Assembly (NCBI GenBank): GCA_027295245.1
Contig: JAPULF010000536.1
Coordinates: forward strand, 1-5,896
Source: Planctomycetota bacterium
GTDB lineage: Bacteria; Planctomycetota; Phycisphaerae; UBA1845; UTPLA1
Reading direction: 5' to 3'
DNA length: 5,896 bases
A program made the translations under genes and the position numbers. This document shows positions 1 to 5,896 of the stretch, in pieces. How positions within the stretch are numbered: position 1 is the first letter of the stretch; each line of letters starts with the position of its first letter. The notes below the pieces were generated by a model, which searched no databases, was not told the DNA's origin, and was given only the letters and a program-made list of their open reading frames with translations.

Positions 1-810
1 GGGTACGAGTTCGTAGCCATCCTTGTAGATGCGTTTCGTTTGAATCGAGTTCTTGATGAGCATCGTCAGGAGGCCGGCGGCCACGCCGTGTCCCACGGCG
101 TCTGCGAGATAGAATCCGAGGTGTGATTCATCGAGGCGCAGGACATCGAATATATCGCCGCTGACGAAGCTCTTGGGCCGGTGAAAGGTATAGAACCTGA
201 TGCGGCCGACTTCCTGAAGCACGCGCGGCAGGAATTCGCGCTGTAGTCGGGCGGCCAGACGCAGCTCGTGGTCAAGCTCCTCGAAATGGACGTGCATCTT
301 TATTCCGAGTAAGCGGAGGCTTCGCATGTCGGCGTCGATCCGCTGAATGACGGGGCGCAATTGGGCCAGGGCGATCATCGCCCCGCGGGCGACGTCCACC
401 GATGCATCGCACGGCAAGGAAACCAGTCGAACGTCGCTGTCGCCGAATAGCCAGGGGCGCTCCGTAAAGACGATGGCGCCCATTTTGGATTCCTTGAACA
501 GCGCGATGCGGGCGTCGATGTCCTCGTGTGACAGTCCCGGAGCCGACGGATTCGTTTCATCACGGTCGACCAGGATTCCGACGTCGAATTGATTCAGGAC
601 GTCTTGGACCTTCTTGGAGCTGGGCGAAATGCACTTGACGGCGATCCATTCCGGTTGCTCGAGGATGCGCTGCAGGACCGGCGGCATGGGAGAGGGGAGT
701 CCGAGAATGGCCGAGCGAATGACGGTTTCGGCGACTTGGGGGTCACACTTGCGGCGCGCGGAGTCTACCGGCGGTTTCGTTAGTAATGTGGTATCTGAGG
801 AGAGATTCAT
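1..810 (-). CDS. SpoIIE/RsbU-type PP2C protein phosphatase with receiver-like N-terminus (partial, C-terminus beyond left edge)
   Basis: Reading leftwards from an ATG at 810-808, 270 codons stay open to the window edge. Residues about 55-150 alternate hydrophobic strands (WIAVKCIS, DVGILVDRD, GAIVFTER, VRLVSLPC) with amphipathic helices, like a response-regulator receiver fold. I do not see the usual acidic pocket or a clear phospho-acceptor Asp, so this is called receiver-like by inference only. Residues 176-196 form the helical lead-in typical of RsbU-like phosphatases (LAARLQREFLPR). The metal-dependent phosphatase domain follows, with GDIFD (D219, D222) and AD-AVGHG-VAAGLL (D237, H241) matching the first two metal-binding Asp motifs of the SpoIIE family. 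The C-terminal half of the catalytic domain is outside the window. Such enzymes usually dephosphorylate anti-sigma-factor antagonists in the cytoplasm; the substrate here is unknown. The start has only a weak GGCGGG-like site, and the gap to the upstream lipoprotein gene is 61 bases. Confidence 0.9.
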   Translation of the reverse strand, partial: MNLSSDTTLLTKPPVDSARRKCDPQVAETVIRSAILGLPSPMPPVLQRILEQPEWIAVKCISPSSKKVQDVLNQFDVGILVDRDETNPSAPGLSHEDIDARIALFKESKMGAIVFTERPWLFGDSDVRLVSLPCDASVDVARGAMIALAQLRPVIQRIDADMRSLRLLGIKMHVHFEELDHELRLAARLQREFLPRVLQEVGRIRFYTFHRPKSFVSGDIFDVLRLDESHLGFYLADAVGHGVAAGLLTMLIKNSIQTKRIYKDGYELVP

Positions 811-871
811 GGAGCCCGCCAGCTTGCAACCCGCCCCGCGCCCAAGGTCGCTCGATAACTCTGTCGGTCCG

Positions 872-1798
872 CTAGGACGGCGGGTTGAGAAGCGTCGCGG
901 GAATCTCGACCTGATCCCCCTCGCTGATGTTGTTCTGTTGGAGCTGTCCGGCCCGTAGTTCGAGCACGTACCGCACGGGACCGCCGGGCGAATAGTCGGT
1001 CTGCTCGTCGAGGGCCGCCATGGTATAGGTCTTGACGATCGTTCCGTCCGAGTCGATGTAGGCGATGTCGAGCGGAATGATGGTATTTCGCATCCAGAAT
1101 CCGTGCACGAAGTCGAACTCGAACACGAAGATCATGCCCCGGTCGGTCGACAGCTCTTCTGCCGTCGTATTCATGAGTCCGATCTGCCGTGTTTGCGGAT
1201 TATCGGCGACGTAGGCGGTGTAGGTGGCCCGATTGCGCACCTTCATGTCGACGGTGGACATCGAGGAAAGATCGTTCTTGATGGACGATCCGCTCGGGAT
1301 TTCCCATGAAATGTCGACTTGATCGCCCTCCGTGATGCCCCACTGTGCGAACTGGCCTCCGCGGACCTCCATCGCGAACCGGGCCGGTTCGATCGACGAA
1401 TATCCCGACTCGTCAAAGGGCGTCATGGTGTACGTCTTGACGACCGTTCCGTCCGAGCGAATGTACGCGATATCAAGCGGGATGATGGTATTTCGCATCC
1501 AGAAGCTCAACAAATGGTCATATCCCAGATCGAAAATCATGCCACGGTCCGCGGGCAATTCAGCTTCCGTGGTGTTCATCAAACCCAACTGGACGGAGCG
1601 GGTGTCGCCGGCCACGTAGGCGGTGTACACGGTTCGGCCGATGAAATCGACGTGGGCCAGTCGCATGACGGAGAGATCGTTTTTCTCCGACGAATCGCGG
1701 GGGATTTCCAGGCAGCCGCCGAGCAACAGGTGGGCCGCCGAAAGCGCGACGATTCCAACGATGGCGCCGCTGCGTATTTTGAACGTGCGTTTGTGCAT
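872..1798 (-). CDS. Lipoprotein with two tandem DUF192 domains
   Basis: A 308-residue protein with a lipoprotein signal peptide: a basic start (HKRTFKIR), a hydrophobic core and the lipobox LGGC with lipidation Cys29. Leu, not Asp, follows the Cys, so by the E. coli sorting rule it would go to the outer membrane. The mature part is two copies of DUF192. Copy 1 spans about residues 55-165 and copy 2 about 190-300. Each has the family core GLMN, DRGMIF, FWMRNTIIPLDIAYI, SDGT, KTYTM and a closing EGDQV. The copies are offset by exactly 135 residues through the core, with a one-residue indel near residue 133. The linker SS-x-KNDLS is also repeated (residues 36-43 and 171-178), so the duplicated unit includes the tether. 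DUF192 is a small exported or periplasmic family whose biochemical role is not established, and it is usually a single domain. The gene begins 14 bases after the LolA-like gene, so co-translation is likely. Its own ribosome site is weak. Confidence 0.93.
   Translation of the reverse strand: MHKRTFKIRSGAIVGIVALSAAHLLLGGCLEIPRDSSEKNDLSVMRLAHVDFIGRTVYTAYVAGDTRSVQLGLMNTTEAELPADRGMIFDLGYDHLLSFWMRNTIIPLDIAYIRSDGTVVKTYTMTPFDESGYSSIEPARFAMEVRGGQFAQWGITEGDQVDISWEIPSGSSIKNDLSSMSTVDMKVRNRATYTAYVADNPQTRQIGLMNTTAEELSTDRGMIFVFEFDFVHGFWMRNTIIPLDIAYIDSDGTIVKTYTMAALDEQTDYSPGGPVRYVLELRAGQLQQNNISEGDQVEIPATLLNPPS
1077..1099. repeat. 23-bp exact direct repeat, copy A (within DUF192 copy 2)
   Basis: This stretch is identical to 1482-1504, exactly 405 bases (135 codons) away and in the same reading frame. 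It encodes the FWMRNTI core of the second DUF192 copy. The flanking bases are also alike: by hand count about 69 of 79 bases match between 1021-1099 and 1426-1504. It marks the internal duplication of the gene and is not a mobile-element or regulatory repeat. Confidence 0.9.
1482..1504. repeat. 23-bp exact direct repeat, copy B (within DUF192 copy 1)
   Basis: Partner of 1077-1099, encoding the same FWMRNTI core in the first DUF192 copy. The match is exact at synonymous positions too, unlike the more diverged surroundings. Confidence 0.9.
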
Positions 1799-1812
1799 GA
1801 TCTCGAGTCCGG

Positions 1813-2673
1813 CTAACGTTTCTCGGTCGGCGGCAATTCAATGAGCGGGGGCAGCCGTTCAAACTGCTCCTGGAAACCGGCGGGACACGCGATTTTAAAC
1901 CGCGAACCGGCGGGGGCCGCGTCGGTGTTGACACCTTTGAAATCGACCTCGATTCGGCTGCTGTCCATTTTGCTTTCGGACACGATTCGAATCGGCAATT
2001 CGATCTTCCGATCGACGAAAATCTCCACGCGGCTATATTTCTTCGCAAGCTGCGTCCCGTGGCGAGGCACGCAATGCAAGTGAATCGAACCGGGCGGGTC
2101 TTCCAGTTCCGGTTTTCGACGCTCCACGGTGAATTCCCGCAGTATTTCGTCGCGCTTCTGACCGAACGGCATCGGAAACGGTCCGTTACCGAGTTTGAAC
2201 GGATCGATACGTTCGCCCTTGCGGACGATCTGTCGCCGCGTGACGCTCCTGCTCTTCTCGTTGAACTCCGTGAACCACTCGCCGTCGAATGCGTACTTCT
2301 CGACATTCTTTATTTTTTCGCCATCGGCGATACGGCTGTCGAACTCGATCAGGAACATCGAATTCGTCTGGCCGCGCGTGAAAGAGAGCCTTCCCAACTT
2401 GGTCATCGTATCCTGAACGGGTCCTCCGGTGACGTACCTGTAGGTCAGTTTGCACGTCAGGCCCTGAATCGCCTTGCCTTTGGCTTCGAGTCGGTCGAGG
2501 ATCCGGTCGGTCTCCGAGTCGCCGGAGGTGGGTCGTTTCTCAGGCGATTCCTTGGGGGCGGGTTTGTCGTCCGTGTTTTTGTCGGGAGGCTCCGCGACAC
2601 ACGCCGAAGCCCAAAGGATTGAGACCAGGGCCGCGATTATCGGCGCGTAGGTGTTCTTCGAATGTGCGTGCAT
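1813..2673 (-). CDS. Exported LolA-like protein (lipoprotein-carrier fold)
   Basis: A 286-residue protein. Residues 1-27 form a secretion signal with a hydrophobic stretch at 11-24 ending ASACVAEPP. It could be cut by signal peptidase I after Ala27 or lipidated at Cys25. Residues 28-55 are a Pro/Lys/Asp/Glu-rich flexible linker. From about 55 the pattern fits the LolA/LolB-like incomplete beta-barrel: an N-terminal helix (TDRILDRLEAKGKAIQGLTC), amphipathic strands, a YAFDGEWFTEF strand pair, and a C-terminal RVEIFVDRKIELPIRI followed by IEVDFKGV and FKIACPAGF, resembling the closing strands of LolA (a lipid-acyl-binding fold). DPFKLGNGPFPMPFG at 157-171 is a conspicuous loop that I believe recurs in planctomycete LolA-like proteins. 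It lies 24 bases after the VTT gene behind a good AGAGG site and 14 bases before a lipoprotein gene. True lipoprotein-carrier activity is inference, because many LolA-fold proteins do other envelope jobs. Confidence 0.75.
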   Translation of the reverse strand: MHAHSKNTYAPIIAALVSILWASACVAEPPDKNTDDKPAPKESPEKRPTSGDSETDRILDRLEAKGKAIQGLTCKLTYRYVTGGPVQDTMTKLGRLSFTRGQTNSMFLIEFDSRIADGEKIKNVEKYAFDGEWFTEFNEKSRSVTRRQIVRKGERIDPFKLGNGPFPMPFGQKRDEILREFTVERRKPELEDPPGSIHLHCVPRHGTQLAKKYSRVEIFVDRKIELPIRIVSESKMDSSRIEVDFKGVNTDAAPAGSRFKIACPAGFQEQFERLPPLIELPPTEKR

Positions 2674-2680
2674 GTGAGGG

Positions 2681-2685
2681 CCTCT
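2681..2685 (-). promoter_or_regulatory. Ribosome binding site of the LolA-like gene
   Basis: On the minus strand this reads AGAGG, 7 bases before the ATG at 2673-2671. It is among the clearest Shine-Dalgarno matches in the window and supports that start. Confidence 0.65.
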
Positions 2686-2697
2686 AATCGTGAGATT

Positions 2698-3279
2698 CTA
2701 TGCAACACCGGTGTCGCGGACAATATGGGAGGGCCGCGTTTCGAGTCGGTCGCTTGTTTGCCACGATTCTCGCCTTATTCGCAGGAATATCTTGCTCAGG
2801 ACGAGCACCGCCAGTGCAGCCTGGATCGCGAATATCTGCCATCCGGACAGTTCTAACCAGATTGAGGTCAAGGCCAGCATTGCGTAGCGACACCATCGCC
2901 CCACGAAATAGCCGAGAAAGAATCGAAGTCGGGAATAGCGATATGTGATCGCGAACCAGCGGACCACATCGACCGCGATCGGGATGAACGCGAACAGGAC
3001 GATGACCCAGAACGGGTTGGCGCTGAACCAGCGGGCGGCGGTTTGGTAGATCGACGTGTCACGCACACGGGCGATTCTGCGGTAGCGCAAAAAATACGTG
3101 GAGATATGGTATTCGTTGAGGTTGGCCAAGCCGGTCGAAATGGCGCCGAGCGTGGACACCAAGAGCACGCGCGCGGCCCACCGGTCCGTGAGTCCGACGC
3201 GTTCGGCGAACATGTCGCTGGCGACAAGCAGCACGAACCAAGTCGTCGGGAGCGGGAAGTACGTGCAGCAGAGGGACAT
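2698..3279 (-). CDS. VTT/DedA-like membrane protein, main part of a gene split by an in-frame stop
   Basis: From the ATG at 3279 this gives 193 residues. It has hydrophobic segments near residues 11-21 and 36-52 (WFVLLVASD, VLLVSTLGAISTGLA), 89-112 (FWVIVLFAFIPIAVDVVRWF) and 140-175. The FPLPTT motif just after the ATG, and FIPIAVDVVRW followed by LGYFVGRWCRY, recall the VTT (SNARE-associated/DedA/YqaA) fold, in which Pro-containing re-entrant loops sit in the membrane. Members are implicated in lipid scrambling and undecaprenyl-phosphate or phospholipid recycling; the substrate here is unknown. The open frame extends 13 codons upstream of this ATG as good membrane sequence (GWCLWILSLFAFY) before hitting TAG at 3321-3319. 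Beyond the TAG the same frame continues back to an ATG at 3483. The ATG at 3279 has no visible ribosome site and would start inside a membrane helix, so this piece is probably the remainder of a longer ~261-codon gene, not a native short one. Confidence 0.7.
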   Translation of the reverse strand: MSLCCTYFPLPTTWFVLLVASDMFAERVGLTDRWAARVLLVSTLGAISTGLANLNEYHISTYFLRYRRIARVRDTSIYQTAARWFSANPFWVIVLFAFIPIAVDVVRWFAITYRYSRLRFFLGYFVGRWCRYAMLALTSIWLELSGWQIFAIQAALAVLVLSKIFLRIRRESWQTSDRLETRPSHIVRDTGVA

Positions 3280-3318
3280 GTAGAACGCAAAGAGCGAGAG
3301 GATCCACAGGCACCAGCC

Positions 3319-3483
3319 CTATGCTGCGCCGGGCTCCTCGGCCGCCGCCATTCCCCAACGGGCGGTCCATGCCAATCCGCCCAACCAGAGGAGATATAAG
3401 ACGAACCAGAGTCGCAGATTGCACCCGTCGTCGGGCGGCGCAGTGCCGGGCGTGGTTCGTTCGTTTATTGCGTTCGCTATCAT
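3319..3483 (-). pseudogene. 5' fragment of the VTT-like gene, ended by an in-frame TAG
   Basis: From an ATG at 3483-3481, 15 bases after the ABC ATPase stop, 54 codons run to TAG at 3321-3319. The peptide has a short polar N-terminus, then a clear membrane helix (residues 23-41, LRLWFVLYLLWLGGLAW), then WGMAAAEEPGAA. It is in the same frame as the 2698-3279 coding region, with no indel between them. Removing the TAG would give one continuous multi-pass protein starting at a sensible operon position. One change, for example CAG (Gln) to TAG, would explain it. I see no sign that this 54-residue piece is an independent gene, though a small one-helix protein cannot be excluded. A sequencing error or translational read-through are the other explanations. 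Confidence 0.6.
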
Positions 3484-3498
3484 GACGAGTTGGAGATT

Positions 3499-4173
3499 CT
3501 ACGCGAAACGACCGTCATGCATGAACAGTACGCGATCGGCCCGGTCGGCAAGGTGCTCGTTGTGTGTAATCATCAGGGTCGTGACGCCGTCGGACGCGTT
3601 GAGTTCGCGTAGCAGGTCGAGGACCGATTGGGCGTTCCGCGAATCCAGACTGCCGGTGGGCTCGTCGGCCAGCAGGAGCGCCGGTCGGCGGACCACGGCC
3701 CGTGCAATGGCGGCGCGTTGCTGTTCGCCTACAGAGAGGGCGTTGGGTTTGCTGTGGCGCTTGTCCGCGAGTCCGACGCGTTCGAGGATGCGGATGGCCT
3801 GGCCGTCCAGTTGGTCTCCTCGCAGGCGAAGTGCGAGCGACACGTTTTGTTCAACGGTCAGAACGGGGAGCAGGTTGAATCGTTGAAACACGAATCCGAG
3901 CTTGTTGCGACGAACCGAGGCTCGGCCCGCATCATCCAAGGACGAGACTTCCGCTCCGTCGAGTTCCACGGTGCCGGATCGGGCCGGCATCATCAGGCCG
4001 ATGATGTTCAACAGGGTCGTCTTGCCGCAGCCGCTGGGGCCCATGATGATCACGAACTCTCCGCGCCGCAGTTCGAGATCGATCCCGTGCAGGACGGGCG
4101 TCGCGACACCGGCGGTGTGGTAGGCGTAGTGGACGTCGCGGACTTTCAGGATGTGGTCAGAGATGGTTGTCAT
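3499..4173 (-). CDS. ABC transporter ATPase, LolD/MacB type
   Basis: Counted from the ATG at 4173 it is 224 residues, the usual length for stand-alone LolD/FtsE-like ATPases. All nucleotide-binding motifs are present: Walker A GPSGCGKTT (45-53), Q-loop Gln97 in FVFQRFNLLP, signature LSVGEQQ (146-152), Walker B LLLADEP (D170, catalytic E171), D-loop GSLDS and switch His204 in MITHN. It would sit on the cytoplasmic face and energise the FtsX-type permease encoded just upstream. An in-frame TTG at 4200 would add nine residues and overlap the permease stop by four bases (TTGA). I prefer the ATG because the family normally begins close to the ILKVRDVHYAY strand and a GGAG lies just upstream, though only two bases from the ATG. 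The operon partner and family place it among LolCDE/MacAB-type mechanotransmission transporters; the substrate cannot be read from this subunit. Confidence 0.96.
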   Translation of the reverse strand: MTTISDHILKVRDVHYAYHTAGVATPVLHGIDLELRRGEFVIIMGPSGCGKTTLLNIIGLMMPARSGTVELDGAEVSSLDDAGRASVRRNKLGFVFQRFNLLPVLTVEQNVSLALRLRGDQLDGQAIRILERVGLADKRHSKPNALSVGEQQRAAIARAVVRRPALLLADEPTGSLDSRNAQSVLDLLRELNASDGVTTLMITHNEHLADRADRVLFMHDGRFA

Positions 4174-4196
4174 ATCTCCGGATCGCCGTCCAATCT

Positions 4197-5414
4197 TCAA
4201 TCAAATCCCAACGCGGCGACCGGGTCCAGGTTTGCCGCGCGATATCCCGGATAGATGGCGCTCAACGATCCGCCGACCACGCCGATTGCGAGCGCGATTG
4301 CAACGAATTTCGGCTCGATCGTCATGGTCAGGAGCGGCTTGGCGCTCTCCAGCCCGTACTTGGCGCCGAATGCGAGGCCGATTCCGACGATCGTACCGCA
4401 GGTGCAGATGATGACCGCCTCGATCACGGACATGCGCAACAAGTACATGCGTCCCGCGCCGAGCGACTTGAGGATTCCGATCTCGCGCGTTCGTTCGAGC
4501 ACCATGGTGTACATGGTCAGGAGAATGAACAGGAAACAAACGACCAGGGCGACGCCGCTGGCCGCGTTGATATAGATGTAGACCTGCGAAAAGCTCTCGT
4601 ACATGAGTTGGCGGTAGGCGGTCTTGAGTTCGACCTTGGCCTTGATGTGGGCGCTCAGGGCGTCGGCAACGCGTTCGTCGTAATTCGATGCGGCGGTCTC
4701 CTGTTGCGGGCGAAGCTGCACGAAGAAAAGGCTGACCCACGGCACGCCGGCGTTCTTGAAGTGCTGTAGGACCTGGATCGGGCAGAACACGCGCCCCGCC
4801 ACGCCGGACTGGACGATGCCCACGATTTTGAAGGACCGGCCGAGAAACGTGATTTGATCGCCGACGCTGTATTTGCCCACGCGTGCGAGCCGTGTATCGA
4901 TTACCAGTTCGCAGGCGCTTGCCTCTTGGGATTCGGTGATTCGGGTGGGGTCGTAGTAGCCGTTTTCGTTGCGCATCGAGTCGAGCAGGTTGCCGAATTT
5001 TCTGTCCGCGTCGAAGAGGCGCCCTTCAATGATTTTTCGGCGTCCGAGAAAGGCGTTCATGTCATCTCGGTCCACGCCGAACAAGCGTTGCTGTTGGCCG
5101 CCCATGTGCAATGTGTCCACCATGACACCGATCGTTCGTTTCACGACCCGCCGACCGTCCATTTCGAACGCGTCAATCAGGGGGGCGTACTTTCCGCTGA
5201 ATGCCGCCCCGGCGGTGAAGATGACATTCTCGTTCTCGGGAAGGACGATCAACTCGGCGTCGACGCTCTGCATGCGATCGGCCACCTCATTGAGCATGCC
5301 GTGCGACAGGCCGAGCATCACGATGAGCATGGCGATGCCGATGCCGACGGCGAGGATGGACAGCGTGGTGCGCAGCTTGCGATGGCGAAGATGTGCGATC
5401 GCCAGTAATAACAA
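4197..5414 (-). CDS. ABC transporter permease, MacB/LolC/FtsX family
   Basis: A 405-residue inner-membrane protein with the four-helix layout of the family. A basic leader (AHLRHRKLRTTLS) precedes TM1 at 17-37. A large periplasmic domain (about 40-275, MacB_PCD type) follows, then TM2 at about 282-304. The cytoplasmic coupling motif ERTREIGILKSLGA is at 307-320. TM3 (about 328-352) and TM4 (369-388) come next, then the closing YPGYRAANLDPVAAL. This class transmits ATP-driven motion to the periplasm rather than passing substrate through the membrane, and is used to extract lipoproteins (LolCE) or to power efflux and toxin export (MacB). A single permease gene implies a homodimer. The only possible in-frame start after the stop at 5442-5444 is a TTG at 5414, with GGAGG ten bases upstream. 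There is no MacA-like adaptor next to it; a LolA-like gene lies downstream instead. Confidence 0.93.
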   Translation of the reverse strand: MLLLAIAHLRHRKLRTTLSILAVGIGIAMLIVMLGLSHGMLNEVADRMQSVDAELIVLPENENVIFTAGAAFSGKYAPLIDAFEMDGRRVVKRTIGVMVDTLHMGGQQQRLFGVDRDDMNAFLGRRKIIEGRLFDADRKFGNLLDSMRNENGYYDPTRITESQEASACELVIDTRLARVGKYSVGDQITFLGRSFKIVGIVQSGVAGRVFCPIQVLQHFKNAGVPWVSLFFVQLRPQQETAASNYDERVADALSAHIKAKVELKTAYRQLMYESFSQVYIYINAASGVALVVCFLFILLTMYTMVLERTREIGILKSLGAGRMYLLRMSVIEAVIICTCGTIVGIGLAFGAKYGLESAKPLLTMTIEPKFVAIALAIGVVGGSLSAIYPGYRAANLDPVAALGFD

Positions 5415-5424
5415 GGCTTCATTT

Positions 5425-5429
5425 CCTCC
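5425..5429 (-). promoter_or_regulatory. Ribosome binding site fixing the TTG start of the permease
   Basis: On the minus strand this reads GGAGG, 10 bases before the TTG at 5414-5412. An ATG at 5422-5420 lies nearer but is in a different frame and opens no plausible protein. The site therefore supports the rare TTG start. Confidence 0.65.
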
Positions 5430-5444
5430 AGTCTGCCGCCGTCA

Positions 5445-5896
5445 CTACCGGACGCCTATCTCGAAACCCATCAGGGCCGGGAGTTCGTCCAGCGCGGCGA
5501 CGACGTGATCGGCTTCGTCGGCCCATGCCGCACGTGCGCGTCCCGGTTCGAGAAACAGAACCGTCGTGGCCCCGGCGGCGTTGCCGCAGAGAATGTCATA
5601 GGCAAAGTCCCCGATCACCCATGCCCGGTCGGGCCGCGTGCCGAGGGACTCGCAGATTCGGAGCACGGGTTCCGGGGAGGGTTTCATCGGACCGTCCTCG
5701 CGGGTCCAGGTCATGTCGAATTCCAAGTCGTGTTTTCGCAAGACGGTAGCCGTGGAGCGCCGCGAGTTGCGCGTCATCAGGACGGCCGCCGCGCCCGCCG
5801 CGCGGACTCCGCGAACGACTTCGGCGGCCCGCGGTTGCAGCTCACTGTTGATCGCGGCCTCCTCCTCGTGGCGATGGAGAATCGCTTCGGCCCGAT
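5445..5896 (-). CDS. HAD-superfamily hydrolase, phosphoglycolate-phosphatase-like (partial, N-terminus beyond right edge)
   Basis: The last 149 codons of a gene that enters from the right edge. Visible HAD motifs are motif II in AAAVLMTRNSRRS (a hydrophobic strand ending in Thr41 of the visible part), motif III Lys71 in KPSPEPVL, and motif IV VIGDFAYDILCGNAAGA with the acidic pair Asp96 and Asp100. The nucleophile motif DxDGT and most of the cap lie outside the window. The KPxP...GD...D..aA..AG pattern fits the Gph-like HAD-IA phosphatases, which act on small phosphorylated metabolites in the cytoplasm; the substrate cannot be inferred. The TAG stop at 5447-5445 is 30 bases before the permease start, so the genes are probably co-transcribed, but a functional link to the transporter is not evident. 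Confidence 0.9.
   Translation of the reverse strand, partial: RAEAILHRHEEEAAINSELQPRAAEVVRGVRAAGAAAVLMTRNSRRSTATVLRKHDLEFDMTWTREDGPMKPSPEPVLRICESLGTRPDRAWVIGDFAYDILCGNAAGATTVLFLEPGRARAAWADEADHVVAALDELPALMGFEIGVR

Noticed and set aside
865..880. Small inverted repeat GTCC-gcta-GGAC at the end of the DUF192 gene, considered as a terminator
   Set aside because: The stem is only four base pairs with no following T-run on the minus strand, too weak to call.
1560..2306. Minus-strand open frame of 248 codons spanning the boundary of the LolA-like and DUF192 genes
   Set aside because: It runs in a different frame through two real genes and yields an Arg/Ser-rich peptide with no domain.
2059..2622. 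Plus-strand open frame of 187 codons opposite the LolA-like gene
   Set aside because: It is antisense to a well-supported exported protein, has Arg/Gly/Val-rich low-information composition and no recognisable motif. Long antisense frames are expected in GC-rich coding DNA.
3190..3205. 16-base word gagtccgacgcgttcg shared with the ATPase gene near 3770, within a 21-base match with one difference
   Set aside because: Both copies encode ERVGL(T/A)D in frame. In the ATPase this is a normal family sequence, so the match is probably coincidence in GC-rich coding DNA rather than a repeat element.
3059..3424. Minus-strand 121-codon frame overlapping the VTT gene, considered as evidence of a frameshift instead of a nonsense codon
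   Set aside because: The VTT frame is coding-like on both sides of the TAG without any shift, while this alternative frame lacks membrane segments where the family should have them.
3628..4769. Long plus-strand open frames opposite the ABC ATPase and permease (3628-4254 and 4167-4769)
   Set aside because: The opposite strand carries unmistakable ABC motifs. These frames give motif-free peptides rich in His, Gln, Asp and Arg and are shadows.
4854..5408. Plus-strand open frame of 184 codons opposite the permease N-terminal half
   Set aside because: It is antisense to the periplasmic domain of the permease, with no ribosome site or domain.

Overview
The window looks like accessory or housekeeping envelope DNA from a GC-rich, double-membraned bacterium. 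The best guess is a member of the Planctomycetota. That guess rests on family resemblance only: a LolA-fold exported protein with a charged Pro/Lys/Asp-rich linker, a particular VTT-type membrane protein, and a SpoIIE phosphatase with a receiver-like N-terminus. No rRNA or tRNA gene or other marker is present to confirm it.

Everything convincing lies on the minus strand, so the genes read from right to left. In transcription order they are: (1) the C-terminal half of a HAD-superfamily phosphatase (5445-5896, cut by the right edge); (2) a MacB/LolC/FtsX-type ABC permease (4197-5414, TTG start behind a GGAGG site); (3) its ABC ATPase of the LolD/MacB type (3499-4173, or from a TTG at 4200); (4) a VTT/DedA-like multi-pass membrane protein whose reading frame (2698-3483) is broken by one in-frame TAG at 3319-3321; (5) an exported LolA-like protein (1813-2673); (6) a lipoprotein made of two tandem DUF192 domains (872-1798); (7) the first 270 residues of a SpoIIE/RsbU-type PP2C phosphatase (1-810, cut by the left edge). 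The gaps are 30, 23 (or a 4-base overlap), 15, 24, 14 and 61 bases. None shows a convincing terminator or promoter, so a single transcription unit is likely. No stretch of 300 bases lacks a gene, and the long plus-strand open frames are antisense shadows.

Functionally, genes 2-6 read as an envelope module. An ABC/FtsX mechanotransmission pair of the kind that extracts lipoproteins or lipids from the inner membrane sits beside a LolA-fold carrier-like protein, a candidate membrane-remodelling VTT protein and a lipoprotein. The HAD and SpoIIE phosphatases at the ends may be unrelated passengers. The most notable points are the nonsense codon that splits the VTT gene, the tandem DUF192 lipoprotein with a patch of very high internal identity, and the Lol-like gene combination.
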